Of a stretch of 64,000 bases of DNA, positions 43,992 to 56,542 are shown in pieces. Below the pieces are notes generated by a model that worked only from the letters and a program-made list of their open reading frames with translations, was not told where the DNA came from and searched no databases. The stretch is from Rhizopus sp. PT2906 (Eukaryota; Mucoromycota; Mucoromycetes; Mucorales; Rhizopodaceae), in the NCBI GenBank assembly GCA_025529335.1, contig JAMYHX010000138.1:23661-87660 (forward strand). The letters are read 5' to 3'. Position 1 is the first letter of the stretch; each line of letters opens with the position of its first letter. A program made the position numbers and the translations under genes.

Positions 43992-46900
43992 ATGGCACTT
44001 GTTGCTATGCTTAATTCCCAAGGAAATTTGAACAGAATATTCAATGACTTGAAATCAAAGTATAAAATATGAGACATATAGAATAAGCCATGTTAAGTCC
44101 CTTTTTAAACTATAGAAACGAAGACAGAAGACTAAAGGCAGCCGAAGAATTACGCGAGACAGTAAACTATAGTCAACCTTCATGACAATTTAGACGCCTC
44201 TAATACTTGTTCAATTTATAGGCTGAGATAGCAGCAAGGGAACTATCAGAAGAGAACTTTGTACGATTCACTAATGACATCAACAAACGTTTCTTTGACT
44301 GGACACATGGCAACGACAACAATGAAAAATTAGGTGCCATTGTAGCTATTGGTCAGTATGCTCCTCTTTTCTCTTTTCCGATAAAAGTGTATTAACTTTC
44401 TGACACGAATATAGATCGCTTAATTGGTCTCGAACCTGAAAGTAATGCCAACCGTTTTCACAACTATTTACAACATATGTTACCTCACCACGATCAACAA
44501 ATCATGGTTCCGGCAGCTAAGGCGCTCGGTCGCTTAGCTGTGAGCTCATCGACTCTGACAGCTGACTTGGTGGATACACAAGTGGAACATGCTCTCGAGT
44601 GGTTACAGGCAGATCGAAGCCGATTAGCAGCCGTTCTGGTCTTGAGAGAACTTGCTGTTAATGTACCCACCTTAATTTATGCATATGTTCCTCGTATCCT
44701 TGATTTAATTTGGCTTGCTCTAAGGGATTCAAGAAATGTTATACGTGATTACGCAGCAGATTGCTTATCTCAGTGTTTGGAAATAGTGCAGCAAAGAGAG
44801 ACACCGATGCGAAAGACATGGTATTCGAGAATTTGGGAGGAAGTAAAGAGCGGGCTTCGCATGAATAGTGTTGAAGCAACTCATGGAAGTTTACTGGCTA
44901 TGAGAGAATTACTTTTACACTCAGGAATGGTAAGGGAAAAGAAGGAAATGGGAATAATGCTTATGTGTTTTCCATAGTTCATGACAGAGATGTATAAGGA
45001 AGTATGTGATATTACACTCCGATTAAAAGATTCTCGAGACGCTTTGATCAGAAAGACAGTCGTTTCCATCATACCAACTCTTGCATCCTATGATCCAGCT
45101 ACATTCTCTGAACTTTATTTGCATAAATCAATGAGTCATCTACTAAGCTTACTTCGAAAAAACAGCGAGAAAAAAGATGGTAAAAGCTTAGAAAAGATAT
45201 CAAAAAAGTATCTAACATTAGCCCTCGATAGCTTTTCTTGCTATTGGACAAGTTGCAATTCAGATGAAGAGCAATATGTGTCCTTATTTAGACGCTACTT
45301 TGATTTGCGTAAAGGAAGCTTTATCTGTGAAAGGGTAAGTAACCAAGTGAAACCTAGTCAAAACTAACGCCTATGTTTACACAGCCGTCAGCGAAAAGAA
45401 GTTGAAATGGCTACATTCATCTGTATCAGTATGCTTGCTACAGCGGTTGGACAACAACTAACAAAGCATTTGCACGATCTTTTGGACTTGATGTTCAACT
45501 GCGGTTTATCGGAATCATTAGTGTCTGCCTTGAGTAATATTGCAGAGCGAATAAAGCCACTCTCGCCAGTTATACAAGGTAAACTTATCTGCTTAGTTCT
45601 TAGTGTTCTAACCTAAATTTCATAGAACGTCTGCTCAATGTTATATCGATCACACTAAGTGGGCAACCCTATAAGCAACCTGGAGCGCCAACAAATCGAA
45701 ATATAATACAAACAGTCGATAGACCACTACGGGAAGGAGGAGTTGGAGACGGAAAGGATAATGAAACTATTGTTCTTGCTTTAACAACGTTAGGCTCCTT
45801 TGACTTCTCCAATCATGTGCTTAATGAATTTGTTCGAGACTGTATAGTAAATTACCTTGACGACGATGTTCCTGAAATCAGAAAAGCAGCTGCTGTCACC
45901 TGCTGTCAGTTATTCGTACGAGATCCGATATGCAACCAAACAAGTGTACATGCTATCAAAGTGGTAGGAGAGGTGCTAGAGAAGTTATTGACAGTGGGCA
46001 TTGCAGATCCTGAGCCTGATATCAGAGAAACAGTTCTTTCATCATTAGATGTACGCTTTGATCGACATCTTGCACAGGCTGATAATGTACGATCATTATT
46101 TATTGCCCTGAATGATGAAGTGTTTGCTATTCGTGAAATCGCCATCACCATTATTGGAAGACTTACTACATATAATCCAGCCTATGTCATGCCATCACTT
46201 CGAAAAACACTCATTCAGTTATTAATGGAACTTGAATACTCGGTTGTAAGCAAACAAAAGGAAGAGTCAGCCAGGCTTATTTCATTGCTGGTGCGGGCTG
46301 CCCAAAGATTAACCAAGCCTTATATTGAGTCTATTCTCAAGGTGCTACTACCAAAGGCCAGAGATACCTCAACAGGCGTAGTCTCGGCTGTCTTGGGCGC
46401 GCTTGGTGAACTAGCTGCTGTTAGTGGTGAGGACATGGTTCCACATCTAGATGAACTTATGGTCTTGATTATGGAGACATTACAAGATCAAAGCTCCAGT
46501 GCCAAACGTGATGCTGCTTTAAAAACACTTGGTCAGCTTGCAAGTAACACTGGATTTGTGATTGAGCCTTACATTAAATATCCTGCCCTTCTTAATATCC
46601 TCATCAACATTTTAAAGACTGAACAAAACCCGGTTATTAGACGTGAAACCGTTAAACTGATGGGTATACTCGGTGCTTTGGATCCTTATAGACACAAGGT
46701 ATGAGGCTATCACATAGTAAACATAATCGCATACTAATCCTTTTTTTCGTATAGATGAATGCGATTGGAAATTCTAGTGAAGAGTTAGCAGATCCAAAGC
46801 TTTCAAGCAACGACGTTACCTTGCTCATGATGGGCATCGGGCCTTCTTCTGAAGATTATTACCCTCAAGTTGTAATGCACTCACTCATGAAGATTTTAAG

Positions 46901-49900
46901 AGATCCATCGCTAAGTCAGCATCATTATTCAGTCATTGATGCCATCATGTTTATATTCAAGACACTTGGCCTAAAGGTTGTACAGTTCTTGCCAGTTGTC
47001 ATTCCAGGATTCCTTTCCTTGATGCGCTCCTCAACATCTGGTATGTTGGAACATTATTTCCATAAACTTGGAGATTTGGTATCCATTGTGAAGCAGCATA
47101 TCCGCAACTATCTCAAGGATATCTTTGAGCTTATCGATGATTACTGGACATCTGTATCATCTATTCAAATAACCATCATTTCTTTGATCGAAGCTATTGC
47201 CAAAGCGTTGGATGGTGAACTCAAGGTGTACTTACCCCGTTTATTACCTCATATGCTTCAGATCTTTGATACTGACATATCCGAAAGAAGACAACCTACC
47301 CTTCGAGTACTACATGCATTTGTTGTGTTTGGTGCTAATATCGAAGAATACATGCATCTGGTGATACCTGCTGTTATCCGATTCTTTGAAAAGCCTGGTG
47401 CTCCTACTGCTGTGCGTCGACAGGCCATTACTACGATTACTGCTCTTTGTAAAAAGGTCAACATGTTTGACTATGCTTCCCGTATTATTCATCCATTAGC
47501 CCGTGTCTTACCTGTACTTCCACCTGAAGAGAGAAATGCACCTATGGATTTATTATGTGCACTCATATTCCAACTAGGTGCAGACTATACCAAGTTTATT
47601 CCCGTTATCAATAAGGTCCTTGCTAGACATCGCATTACACATGCAAACTATGATCTATTGGTTGGAAAGCTTTTGAAAGGTGAAAATCTTCCACAAGAAT
47701 TAGGAAAGACGTTTGATGATAGAGATATCAAAGGTGACGAGCCACCATCGGCTGAACTTACTGTTGCCAAGAAGCAGCCAGTGAATCAGCAGCACTTGAA
47801 AAAGGCATGGGAAGCATCTCAGCGATCTACAAAGGAAGATTGGATGGAATGGATCCGAAGATTCAGTGTTGAATTATTGAAACAGTCTCCTTCGCACGCT
47901 CTTCGTGCCTGTGCCTTTTTAGCATCAGTCTATACACCACTTGCACGAGAACTGTTTAATGCAGCATTTGTATCTTGCTGGAACGAACTGTATGACCAAT
48001 ATGTGGATGAACTTGTCCGATCCTTAGAAGTAGCATTAAAGGCACCCAACATTCCACCCGAAATTATCCAAATCCTCTTACATCTCGCTGAATTCATGGA
48101 ACATGACAACAAGATGCTACCTATAGACATCCGTACACTAGCTGTCTATGCTCAGAAATGTCACGCCTATGCCAAAGCACTTCATTACAAGGAAACCGAG
48201 TTCCATATCGAGCAGTCCTTTGAAGCAGTCGAAATGCTCATGTCAATTAATAACCTGCTGCAACAGCCTGATGCTGCTATGGGTATCTTGACATTTGCTC
48301 AAGACTCACTAGGTCTAGAAAATAGAATCTCTTGGTTTGAAAAATTACATAGATACCAAGACGCATTAGAGGCATATGAAAGGCAACAACAAGAAAACCC
48401 CAACTCTATGGAGATTACCTTGGGCCGTATGAGATGTTTACATGCACTTGGTGAATGGGATCAACTAGCTATTTTGGCACAAGAAAAGTGGATTCATGCA
48501 CCTATTGAAAACCGCAAGAGTATGGCACCCTTTGCTGCTGCTGCTGCCTGGGGCTTGGGTCAATGGGAACAGATGGAAGAGTACATTGCATTGTTGAAGA
48601 CCGAAAGCCCTGACCGCACGTTCTTCCGTGCCCTGCTTGCTATGCACCGTAACAGATATGCAGAAGCAGAGACGTTCATCAACAAGACTCGCGATCTTTT
48701 AGATACGGAATTGACTGCACTGCTGGGAGAAAGCTACAACCGTGCCTATGCTACTGTTGTTCGTGTCCAAATGTTAGCAGAGCTGGAAGAGATGATCATC
48801 TACAAGCAGTCAGCAAACGATGTTGAAAAGCAGAATGCTATCCGCCGTACATGGATGAAACGTTTAGAAGGCTGTGAACGAAATGTTGAAGTGTGGCAAC
48901 GCATCTTACGTGTGAGAACAATGGTCATTTCGCCTCAAGAAGATATTGAAATGTGGATCAAGTTTGCTAATCTTTGTCGCAAGAGTGGCCGTTTCTCTTT
49001 GTCTGAAAAGACTCTAAAGAGCCTAATGGAGACGGACAGTGATGGTACTGGGGCACCTCACCCCAAGATTATATATGCGCAACTGAAACACATGTGGGAC
49101 TCTGCATCTATTGCACCACCTGATAAAGCATCTAGTATTCGTGCTCGAGCACTTAATGTCTTAAGGGATTTTACGGCACAAAAGACGCAAGATTTAGGCT
49201 TGAATCCAGATGAAATGGCTGTCAGCATGCCTATTGACCCCACTCGTATTACTGAAGATGTTGCGGAATATACTCGATTGTTAAGTCGATGCTATTTACG
49301 TCAAGGTGAATGGCAAAGAGCGTTGTCCGATGAATTAAGCGAAGAAACGATTACTGAAATCCTTTCTTCCTTCTTGCTTGCTACTCGATTCGACCAAAAC
49401 TGGTACAAGGCATGGCATTCATGGGCTTTGGCTAACTTTGATATCATTGATTATCATGAAAGACTGCATCCTGATCAGCTGCCTCCACAGATCTTCAATC
49501 ATCATGTTGTGCCTGCTGTTCAAGGCTTCTTTAGGTCCATTGCTCTGTCCAAAGAGAATTCACTACAGGATACCTTACGTTTGCTCACACTATGGTTCAA
49601 GTATGGTTATCAAGCTGATGTTAGTGCTGCTATCAGTGAAGGATTCAATACGATAAGTATTGATGTCTGGCTGCAAGTCATACCTCAGTTGATTGCCCGT
49701 ATTCATGCGCCAAACGCTACTGTTCGCCTGCTCATCCATCAATTACTTACAGATATCGGCCGTGAGCACCCTCAAGCTCTTGTTTATTCACTTACGGTCG
49801 CTTCCAAGTCTCAGAGTGTTCCTCGTCGCAGAGCTACCTTTGTCATCATGGATCGCATGAGAATCCACAGTCCTGTGTTGGTAGAGCAGGCTCTCATGGT

Positions 49901-51720
49901 TAGCCAAGAGCTTATCCGTGTTGCTATTCTCTGGCATGAAATGTGGCATGAAGGTCTTGAAGAGGCATCTCGTCTCTATTTTGGTGATCGTAATGTAGAG
50001 GCTATGTTTGCCACATTGGAGCCATTACATCAAATGTTAGATCGTGGACCTGAGACTCTACGTGAAGAATCATTCGTACAGGCGTTTGGAAGAGATCTCC
50101 AAGAGGCACAAGAATGGTGTCACCGATACAAAGAAACGCGCGACCTAAATAATTTGAACCAAGCTTGGGAACTCTATTATCAAGTCTTCAGACGTATTGT
50201 TCGCCAATTGCCCCAACTGACCAGCCTAGAACTACAGTACATTTCACCTCAACTGCTTGAAGCTCGCGATCTTGAACTGTGTGTGCCAGGATATTATCGT
50301 AGCGGTGAACCTATTGTGCGCATTGCCCGGTTTAACCCAAGCCTCTCGGTTATTGCTTCAAAGCAGCGACCCAGACAATTAACAATCATTGGCAGCGATG
50401 GTAAGGATTATATGTTCTTACTAAAGGGCCATGAAGATCTTCGTCAAGACGAACGTGTAATGCAGCTATTTGGACTCGTAAACACATTGCTTACTAATGA
50501 CGCTGAAACATTCAAGCGTCATCTAAATATTCAACGTTATCCAGTTGTGCCGCTTTCTCCAAACTCTGGTCTTATCGGTTGGGTTAATGAGACTGATACT
50601 TTGCATTCACTCATTCGTGACTACAGAGAGAGTAGAAAGATTTTATTGAATCTTGAACATCGTCTCATGCTTCAGGTAAGAATTATTCAAAAGGAGACAT
50701 ATAGATTGTTTATAACATTTTCTTAAGATGGCACCTGGCTATGACAATTTGACGGTTATACAAAAAGTAGAAGTTTTGCAATATGCATTCGAAAAGACGA
50801 GTGGACAAGATCTATACAATGTCTTGTGGCTCAAGAGTCGTAACTCAGAAGCTTGGCTGGACAGACGTACTAACTATACAAGATCGCTGGCAGTAATGTC
50901 TATGGTTGGTTATATCCTTGGTTTAGGTGATCGTCACCCATCGAATCTAATGCTCCATCGAATCACTGGTAAGGTGGTACACATTGATTTTGGTGATTGT
51001 TTCGAAGTAGCCATGCATCGTGAGAGATTCCCCGAAAGGATTCCCTTCCGTTTGACGCGCATGCTGGTAAAGGCGATGGAAGTTAGTGGTATTGAAGGCA
51101 ACTTTAGAACAACTTGTGAGCATGTCATGCGCGTATTACGTGCTAATAAGGAAAGCTTAATGGCCGTATTGGAAGCCTTTGTGTATGACCCCTTGATTAA
51201 TTGGAGATTGCTAAACACCCAACCACAAAGCCCTAACCAAAGTAAGAAGCAACATTTATGATAGCATATAAAGAAATAACAAATACAATTCTTTTTAGTT
51301 GACCGTATGAGAGGAATTGAAAATATGGCTCATGAGGAAGGTCCAGAAGATGGCCATAGAAACTTCTCGGTGAGTCGAAGGTTGAACCGTATTGAAGTTG
51401 AAGCAGTAGCAAATGGTAAGACAAACACTATTGATTTTATAAACTTACAAATTATATTACATATAGAAAACGCACAAGGACCTGAATTACTGAATTCTCG
51501 TGCTGTGGCAGTCGTGAATCGTGTCTCAAACAAATTGACAGGTCGTGATTTTAACCCTCGAGTTACTTTGGATGTACCTACACAAGTAGATCGCCTAATA
51601 TTACAAGCCACTTCTTTAGAAAATCTATGTCAATGTTATGTTGGATGGTACGTTTATAAGACGATGTAGTAGTATTGAACCATGTTTAACTCTTTTTTTT
51701 TAAGGTGTGCTTTCTGGTAA
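43992..51720 (+). CDS. TOR1: TOR (target of rapamycin) protein kinase, complete
   Basis: Thirteen exons (43992-44059, 44116-44161, 44222-44351, 44415-44929, 44978-45179, 45232-45334, 45385-45578, 45626-46698, 46755-50675, 50728-51241, 51299-51415, 51467-51647, 51705-51720) give 2359 residues, normal for TOR. TOR controls growth in response to nutrients. Order: HEAT repeats (residues 1 to about 1200; FMTEMYKEVCDITLRLKDSR), FAT domain, FRB near 1835-1925 (LWHEMWHEGLEEASRLYFGD), PI3K-like kinase (KGHEDLRQDERVMQLFG, catalytic loop GLGDRHPSNLML, metal motif HIDFGDCFEVAM) and the FATC tail ending VGWCAFW. The FRB serine in EEASRLY is kept, predicting sensitivity to rapamycin-FKBP12. The FATC end is split so that the last exon has only 16 nt. 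Exon 9 (3921 nt) is the longest in the window. Only the 45231 acceptor keeps the HEAT frame (FLAIGQVAI) in intron 5. Confidence 0.97.
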
Positions 51721-51918
51721 TCCATTTCACGCATACAAGTGTAATCATGTTTCATTTTTTTATTTATAATAAACATTCCCTTCTTCCAATTAACTAACAA
51801 GTGCTATTTCTTTTTTGTATGAAAGTGTGAACTTTATTTAACAATTTCCTTTAATAAACTGTGTGTCTATAGTGGAAGATAACTTCCGTTCAAAAGGCAA
51901 CGTCGACAGGAATCCGTT

Positions 51919-52227
51919 ATGTTCCAATTCGAAACTGTTGACGAATGCGGTTATATACCATGGAATGTCATCAAATACGCACTGTCAGTGGTATTTCCAG
52001 ATTGTTGCTATCGCCGTACTAAAGAAACAAAGAATACCCGTATCGACAGTTGTTTGCTCGTCTACTGGGGCAAAAGAAATGAGTACATATCATATTTCAT
52101 CTGCAGTAAGAAACTTGTTCGGCAGAGAATATCCCTCAAAAATGGAGGACCAGAAGTTGAGTTTGAGAGAGCATCTCACAAAGAGATGGTGATATGTTTC
52201 AACGTGTGCCATAAGGGATGTAGCTGA
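51919..52227 (+). pseudogene. Coding-like fragment, unknown
   Basis: An open frame of 102 codons with balanced composition (FETVDECGYIPWNVIKYALS, KNGGPEVEFERASHKEMVIC) but no recognisable domain. A second frame over the same bases is also open for 109 codons. It is either a relic of a mobile element or chance. Confidence 0.25.
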
Positions 52228-52607
52228 TCAAGAAGGTCCTTGACAATCGGAATAGGTACTGCATTGGATTCCCGCGTGGGGTTTGGGATTGTCCAATGAA
52301 CATATGAGGGTGCCCAAAAGGAGGCGTTGTTAAATCTATCAGGTACTGTCACCTAAGATCCCAAGGTGGTTAAATCCTCACAAGGCCCAAAGATAAGACG
52401 GCTAACCTCTGGTATCAACTGTAGAATAGCTGGAGCTGTTCGTCTCCTTGAGAAAAGGTCCTTTCGAATCGCGCGGAGGACAGAGGATGTGGATGCATGA
52501 AATGAAGTTCTGGGCAATGAGATTATAGAAAGCCTTTCAACTGTGCTTGCCAATTCAATCCCTTCGCACGCATTTATTGTCATGTATATGAGATATTGAG
52601 CTACCAT
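52176..52607 (-). pseudogene. Coding-like fragment with an internal stop, unknown
   Basis: The minus strand from 52607 reads MVAQYLIYMTINACEGIELA and SIISLPRTSFHASTSSVLRA, then after one in-frame stop (about 52355) continues in the same frame with SFWAPSYVHWTIPNPTRESN and VKDLLDQLHPLWHTLK to a stop at 52176. The frame also extends upstream of the Met. One frame kept across a single stop over about 140 codons suggests a recently inactivated gene, probably part of a mobile element. The family is not recognised. Confidence 0.35.
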
Positions 52608-53259
52608 AAGAGTTCCAGCATTAACAACGAGAATAGATATAACGGCAATGGCTCTATCGAAAGCGGATAACCATATATTGTAAAAAGCTCATCGATGAGA
52701 ATGCGTTTGATCGAAGGAAGCGATAGACACACTCACAGCCTGCTAACAATAGAAGAAGTTGTCACAGTTATCCATATTAAGTATAGCAACAGAAACTTCC
52801 GTGATATCATTCTTACATTGAGAAACAGTAATAGTAATGACAGTCTTTGTCGAGGACGCAATTATGAGTAAAGCTTTCAACTTATCAGCCAAGCCCATGC
52901 TGCATAAATGTCAACACATTATGTACTACTATTTCCTCATGGAACATGTGGGTGGTATAAGGGTTTGTGCCTCTTCTTTTCCTTCTCTACCCTTACTTCT
53001 TCGACCACTGTTCCTGATAATTATGGTGATGATTCATGGCCATTGTGCGTCATTTTATTATCCTTACCAATCATTTTTATAAAGATAGCTACTTTGATCG
53101 TCGGTTTTTAATAAAAGTGGATCGCAGTAAGATGTCCAGTGCGTCAAAAGCAGAGGGCTTTTCATTCCAGGATAGGCTTTATTATTAAGGAAAACATGTT
53201 TAAATAAAAAATTGTCAATCATTAATTTAATATTACAAGGCTATCCGCAGCTACGTTTC

Positions 53260-54014
53260 TTTTTTCCTTTTCTTTACTTCAATATAAAGCGAAAGAAAGA
53301 TGGCGACCCTCCGCCTTCAAAGGCGAAGCGCAACAAAGGGAAAAGTATGTAAGATATATAGTCGATATGGCATTTATTAAGGCACCATTGACTGTCGATC
53401 GCGGGTTCCCTTCTTTGTTTGCACAAACGCAAACAAATTTATTCAGTTAATGCTCAAAACGTATATCAACAAGCAAAAAGGAACTCAAAAAATTGTTAAA
53501 AGACTCTTTGACAACAGCAAAAAGTATGGCAAAACAAGCACAATTGGCGCTAAAAACCAAAACCAAAACAAAATCAAACATGCACCTTTACCTCCTGCTG
53601 ACCTCTCTTCTTCCTCTCAACGAAAGCGGATCATTGCGTTTTGAAATGGTTCGTTTGTTAAACATGAAAGGAAAACGAGCTGCATCTACTAGACGCATTA
53701 CTGAAGAAATCAAACAAAAATGCAAACAATCTGATAGAGGGATCGAATTTGTCTCGGTTGACGAGTACTTAACGAGTCAGATCTGTAACAAGTGCAAATC
53801 CAAACAATTAAATAGCATCTCAATTATTGGATCAAAGGGAAGAGTATACTCTGTCCTCAGGTGTGAATATTGTGGTACGGTTTGGAATTACGATGTGAAT
53901 AGTGTATTAAATATATATGGTATCTTTGTTTACAAATCAAACACGACAATGAAAGTCCTCCCTGGATTCAATACGCCGTCCATAATAGCAGTGCATTCCT
54001 TAACGCCTCGGTAA
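53260..54014 (+). pseudogene. Decayed Fanzor/TnpB-like (OrfB) RNA-guided nuclease relic
   Basis: The C-terminal part is intact in one frame to a TAA at 54014: GKRAASTRRITEEIKQKCKQ, then VDEYLTSQICNKCKSKQLN, RVYSVLRCEYCGTVWNYDVN and SVLNIY. This is the four-Cys zinc ribbon (CxxC, CxxC) and final RuvC aspartate block of TnpB/Fanzor proteins. Upstream (from about 53450) the family frame is recognisable (LKTYINKQKGTQKIVKRLF, RKRIIAF), but a TGA replaces the residue after IIAF and the frame shifts between NGSF and MKGKR. Farther upstream a basic stretch (KRKKDGDPPPSKAKRNKGK) may be its linker. RuvC-I was not found. Fanzors are eukaryotic, transposon-linked nucleases guided by an RNA from the element end; this copy cannot encode a full protein as it stands. 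Confidence 0.7.
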
Positions 54015-54103
54015 GTACAAAATGAATAAGATGTTATTCTTTATTCATTAGTTTTCTAGTCAACAAGTGCTATTGAATAAAAGGAATGGAGACGCATTGA
54101 GTA

Positions 54104-55269
54104 TTAAATAAATTGCTGTGAAAGTTGAGGGCTGTATAACTTGTGTGAAGCTGGCCGTTGTATATGCTGATGCCGTTGATGTTGCTGATATGATGTTTCA
54201 AAAGGAATGTGGTAGTCAAAGTAATCGTTACCCAAGAGGTGTTGTTCACTCGATCCATCATCAATATAGGCTTTTTCAGATATGGCAGGTGATCTGGTAG
54301 TATAGTGAAACGGAAAAGAATCAAGATGGCTTTCATCACTACGAGGTCCCTGCCTTTTACGATAGGATGCTTTTGTCTGCTGTTTGCGCAGTATGGAATC
54401 GATACGCTTGTCAATCTTGTAGCAGACATATTCCTTTAGATTTCCACGAATGTGACACATTAGAGGAATATAAAGTACAGCCGCGAGACAAACGAGGGCA
54501 AAGGACATGGTGAAGATGATTACTGAAAATGCCATGGTTCCTGTCAGTACTTGCTGCAACCAAGTATCGCCTAAGGCATAGTTATCAATGGTCACTCCGC
54601 CATTATGAATTTTAAACCATTCTGGTAAAAGAGCTTCTAGAGTCACAATGTTGATAACTTGGCGAGGCGCTTCTGCTAGCAACAGACGCTTCCATCCTTT
54701 CAGTTTAGAGTATACAAAGAAGGCATATGAGTCGATTCCTTTTTGAATTGATTGAAAAAGGCAAAAGCAGCGATAATCCTTTATAGATAAGTAGGTATTG
54801 GTAATATCGCAAGTGAAATTGTATGAAATGTCTTCCATGATCAGGATACGACGTGCTTTGATAAGATCCCAAAGCAACAGGAGAAATGAGATCATAATAC
54901 AGGCAAAGAAGATCCACTTTGAAACATCTGTTGGAATGGCTGGTGCTACTGTTGTCTGACCAATGATCAAGAGAGACACTATGAGAGAGAGAAATCAGCT
55001 TTGCTTGCTTGTCATTATACAAAAAAAAATACCTGCGGTCCAGACATCAGCAATATAAGTAGCAAATGACTTAATTACCCCAAAAAAGACTAAAAAATGC
55101 TTGAAGCGAGTTAGACAAGAGGAGTCATGGAAATCTTGAAGATCAATATGCTCAAACTTATGATCAGAAACAATCTCTCGTTTCCAATTTGGCTTGTCTC
55201 TTCCCCCGCAAAATCCCTGATAGATGATAAGTATGATTACTAGTGCGACAATATCTAATTCTGTACCAT
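54104..55269 (-). CDS. KCH1: KCH1-family fungal membrane protein (potassium influx)
   Basis: Three exons (55267-55269, 55033-55216, 54104-54978, minus strand) give 353 residues. Family hallmarks are GRDKPNWKREIVSDHKFEHI, FKHFLVFFGVIKSFATYIAD, VSKWIFFACIMISFLLLLWD and WKRLLLAEAPRQVINIVTLE. Four membrane spans precede a long cytosolic tail rich in Gln/His/Ser (SYQQHQRHQHIQRPASHK). Yeast Kch1/Kch2 promote K+ entry and membrane-potential changes that open calcium channels during the pheromone response. The first coding exon is the start codon alone (ATG followed by GTACAG donor), the same arrangement as in NSA2. The gene ends 89 bp from the Fanzor relic. Confidence 0.83.
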
Positions 55270-56422
55270 AGCAACAACGTATGACAGTTAATGTGTACTG
55301 GCTTGTCAAATTAATTTAAGATATTGATTGATAATGAATGTAATGTACACACAAGAAGTTTCTGATGGCCCTCCTTTATTAAGATTCAAGATAAGAAAAG
55401 AGAGAGAAAGAGAATTCATGAAAAGCATCATTTATACAACAAAAAAATTATTAAGAAACCGATAAGAAACATAATCAATAGTAATCAATTATGTCACTAT
55501 TAAAGAGGTACCTAAAGAGAAGCTTATTCTGATATTCATTGTTAAAGCATGGAATAATCTCATCGCATGAAAAATGACGCAGCTCCTGATCAGTGTAAGG
55601 TTACATAAAAGGTTACATCAAAGAGAATCCTGAGTTTGTAGCAGTTTTACTATATAGAAATGTATCAGGACGCATGGAACCAGGCGATGGGGTAGCAGTA
55701 ACAATAGACGCAAGTATATAATACCAACCTAATATGGATAGTCCAAACCTATAGGTTCTAGTTCTACAACTGAAAGGCGATTTACAGCCATTTCGTACCT
55801 ATGTGCACTCCAAGTGTAACATTGAACAGAGCCTTGCTTTTTGATTCAATAGAATACGTTGTATGTGAAAGCTAAAAGCTCAAGTGTTCAAAAAATCACT
55901 TTCCTCTTTCATTTTTATCAGTGTCAATTAATTATTATATGTGTATCAATGAAGATGTACTTGTAATAGTAGCAATAGAACATTTTATGTGATATTAAAA
56001 AAGATAAAGAGCGTCATTTATTTACATTTATTTATAATAAAGCATACTCCTTTCAGTTCTCAAGACAACAAAATCTTGATTAACAGGATCAACCACGGGA
56101 AGGTAAGAGTACATATGATCCCAAAAAAGAAGGTATACACTGAATGTCAATGGTGTATATACCTTGTAAAAAGTGGTGATGTATCAAGACTGAACTTATA
56201 CATCTGAAAAACCTAGAAAGTACAAGCTGAGCAGCCCCAGACAAGTCTGGATTGACAGACTGCCAACAGGTAGCTATCAATAGGCCCCAACCTCGTCTAC
56301 CAGTCGTCTCGCAAGCTCAGAAGATGGTCTTGACTCAGCAAACTACCCAAAATAGCTTTTGGTTCGATACCGCCTAGTAACAGCATAAGCATTTATTCGA
56401 GTAGCCACACTTAGAGAGCATT

Positions 56423-56542
56423 TCTCTGTTCACAGATAACGGGCGAGCGGTTCGTCGGTCACACAAGTGTAGCCAGCCCAGGAATCTGCAAGTCACTTGA
56501 ATCACCAACATGACCGTACTAGGGTTACAGCGTGAACAGAGA
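56423..56542. repeat. 11-bp inverted repeat in a GC-richer segment
   Basis: TCTCTGTTCAC at 56423-56433 is exactly complementary to GTGAACAGAGA at 56532-56542, enclosing a 98-nt GC-richer loop. A further partial copy (GAACAGAG) follows at about 56568. It could be the stem of a structured RNA or the end of a small non-autonomous element. No flanking target duplication was seen. Confidence 0.4.

Larger units (their letters stand above)
51721..53259. other. Region of degraded mobile-element-like sequence
   Basis: Downstream of TOR the sequence holds coding-like fragments on both strands with stops between them (listed separately) and no intact gene. Composition is mixed, with a GC-richer segment around 51.9-52.6 kb. 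No terminal inverted or direct repeats were found by eye. Confidence 0.4.

Noticed and set aside
45170..45240. Apparent frameshift in the TOR HEAT region at poly-A runs
   Set aside because: It disappears when the acceptor at 45231 is used instead of 45221; the frame then matches the family (FLAIGQVAI) without any indel.
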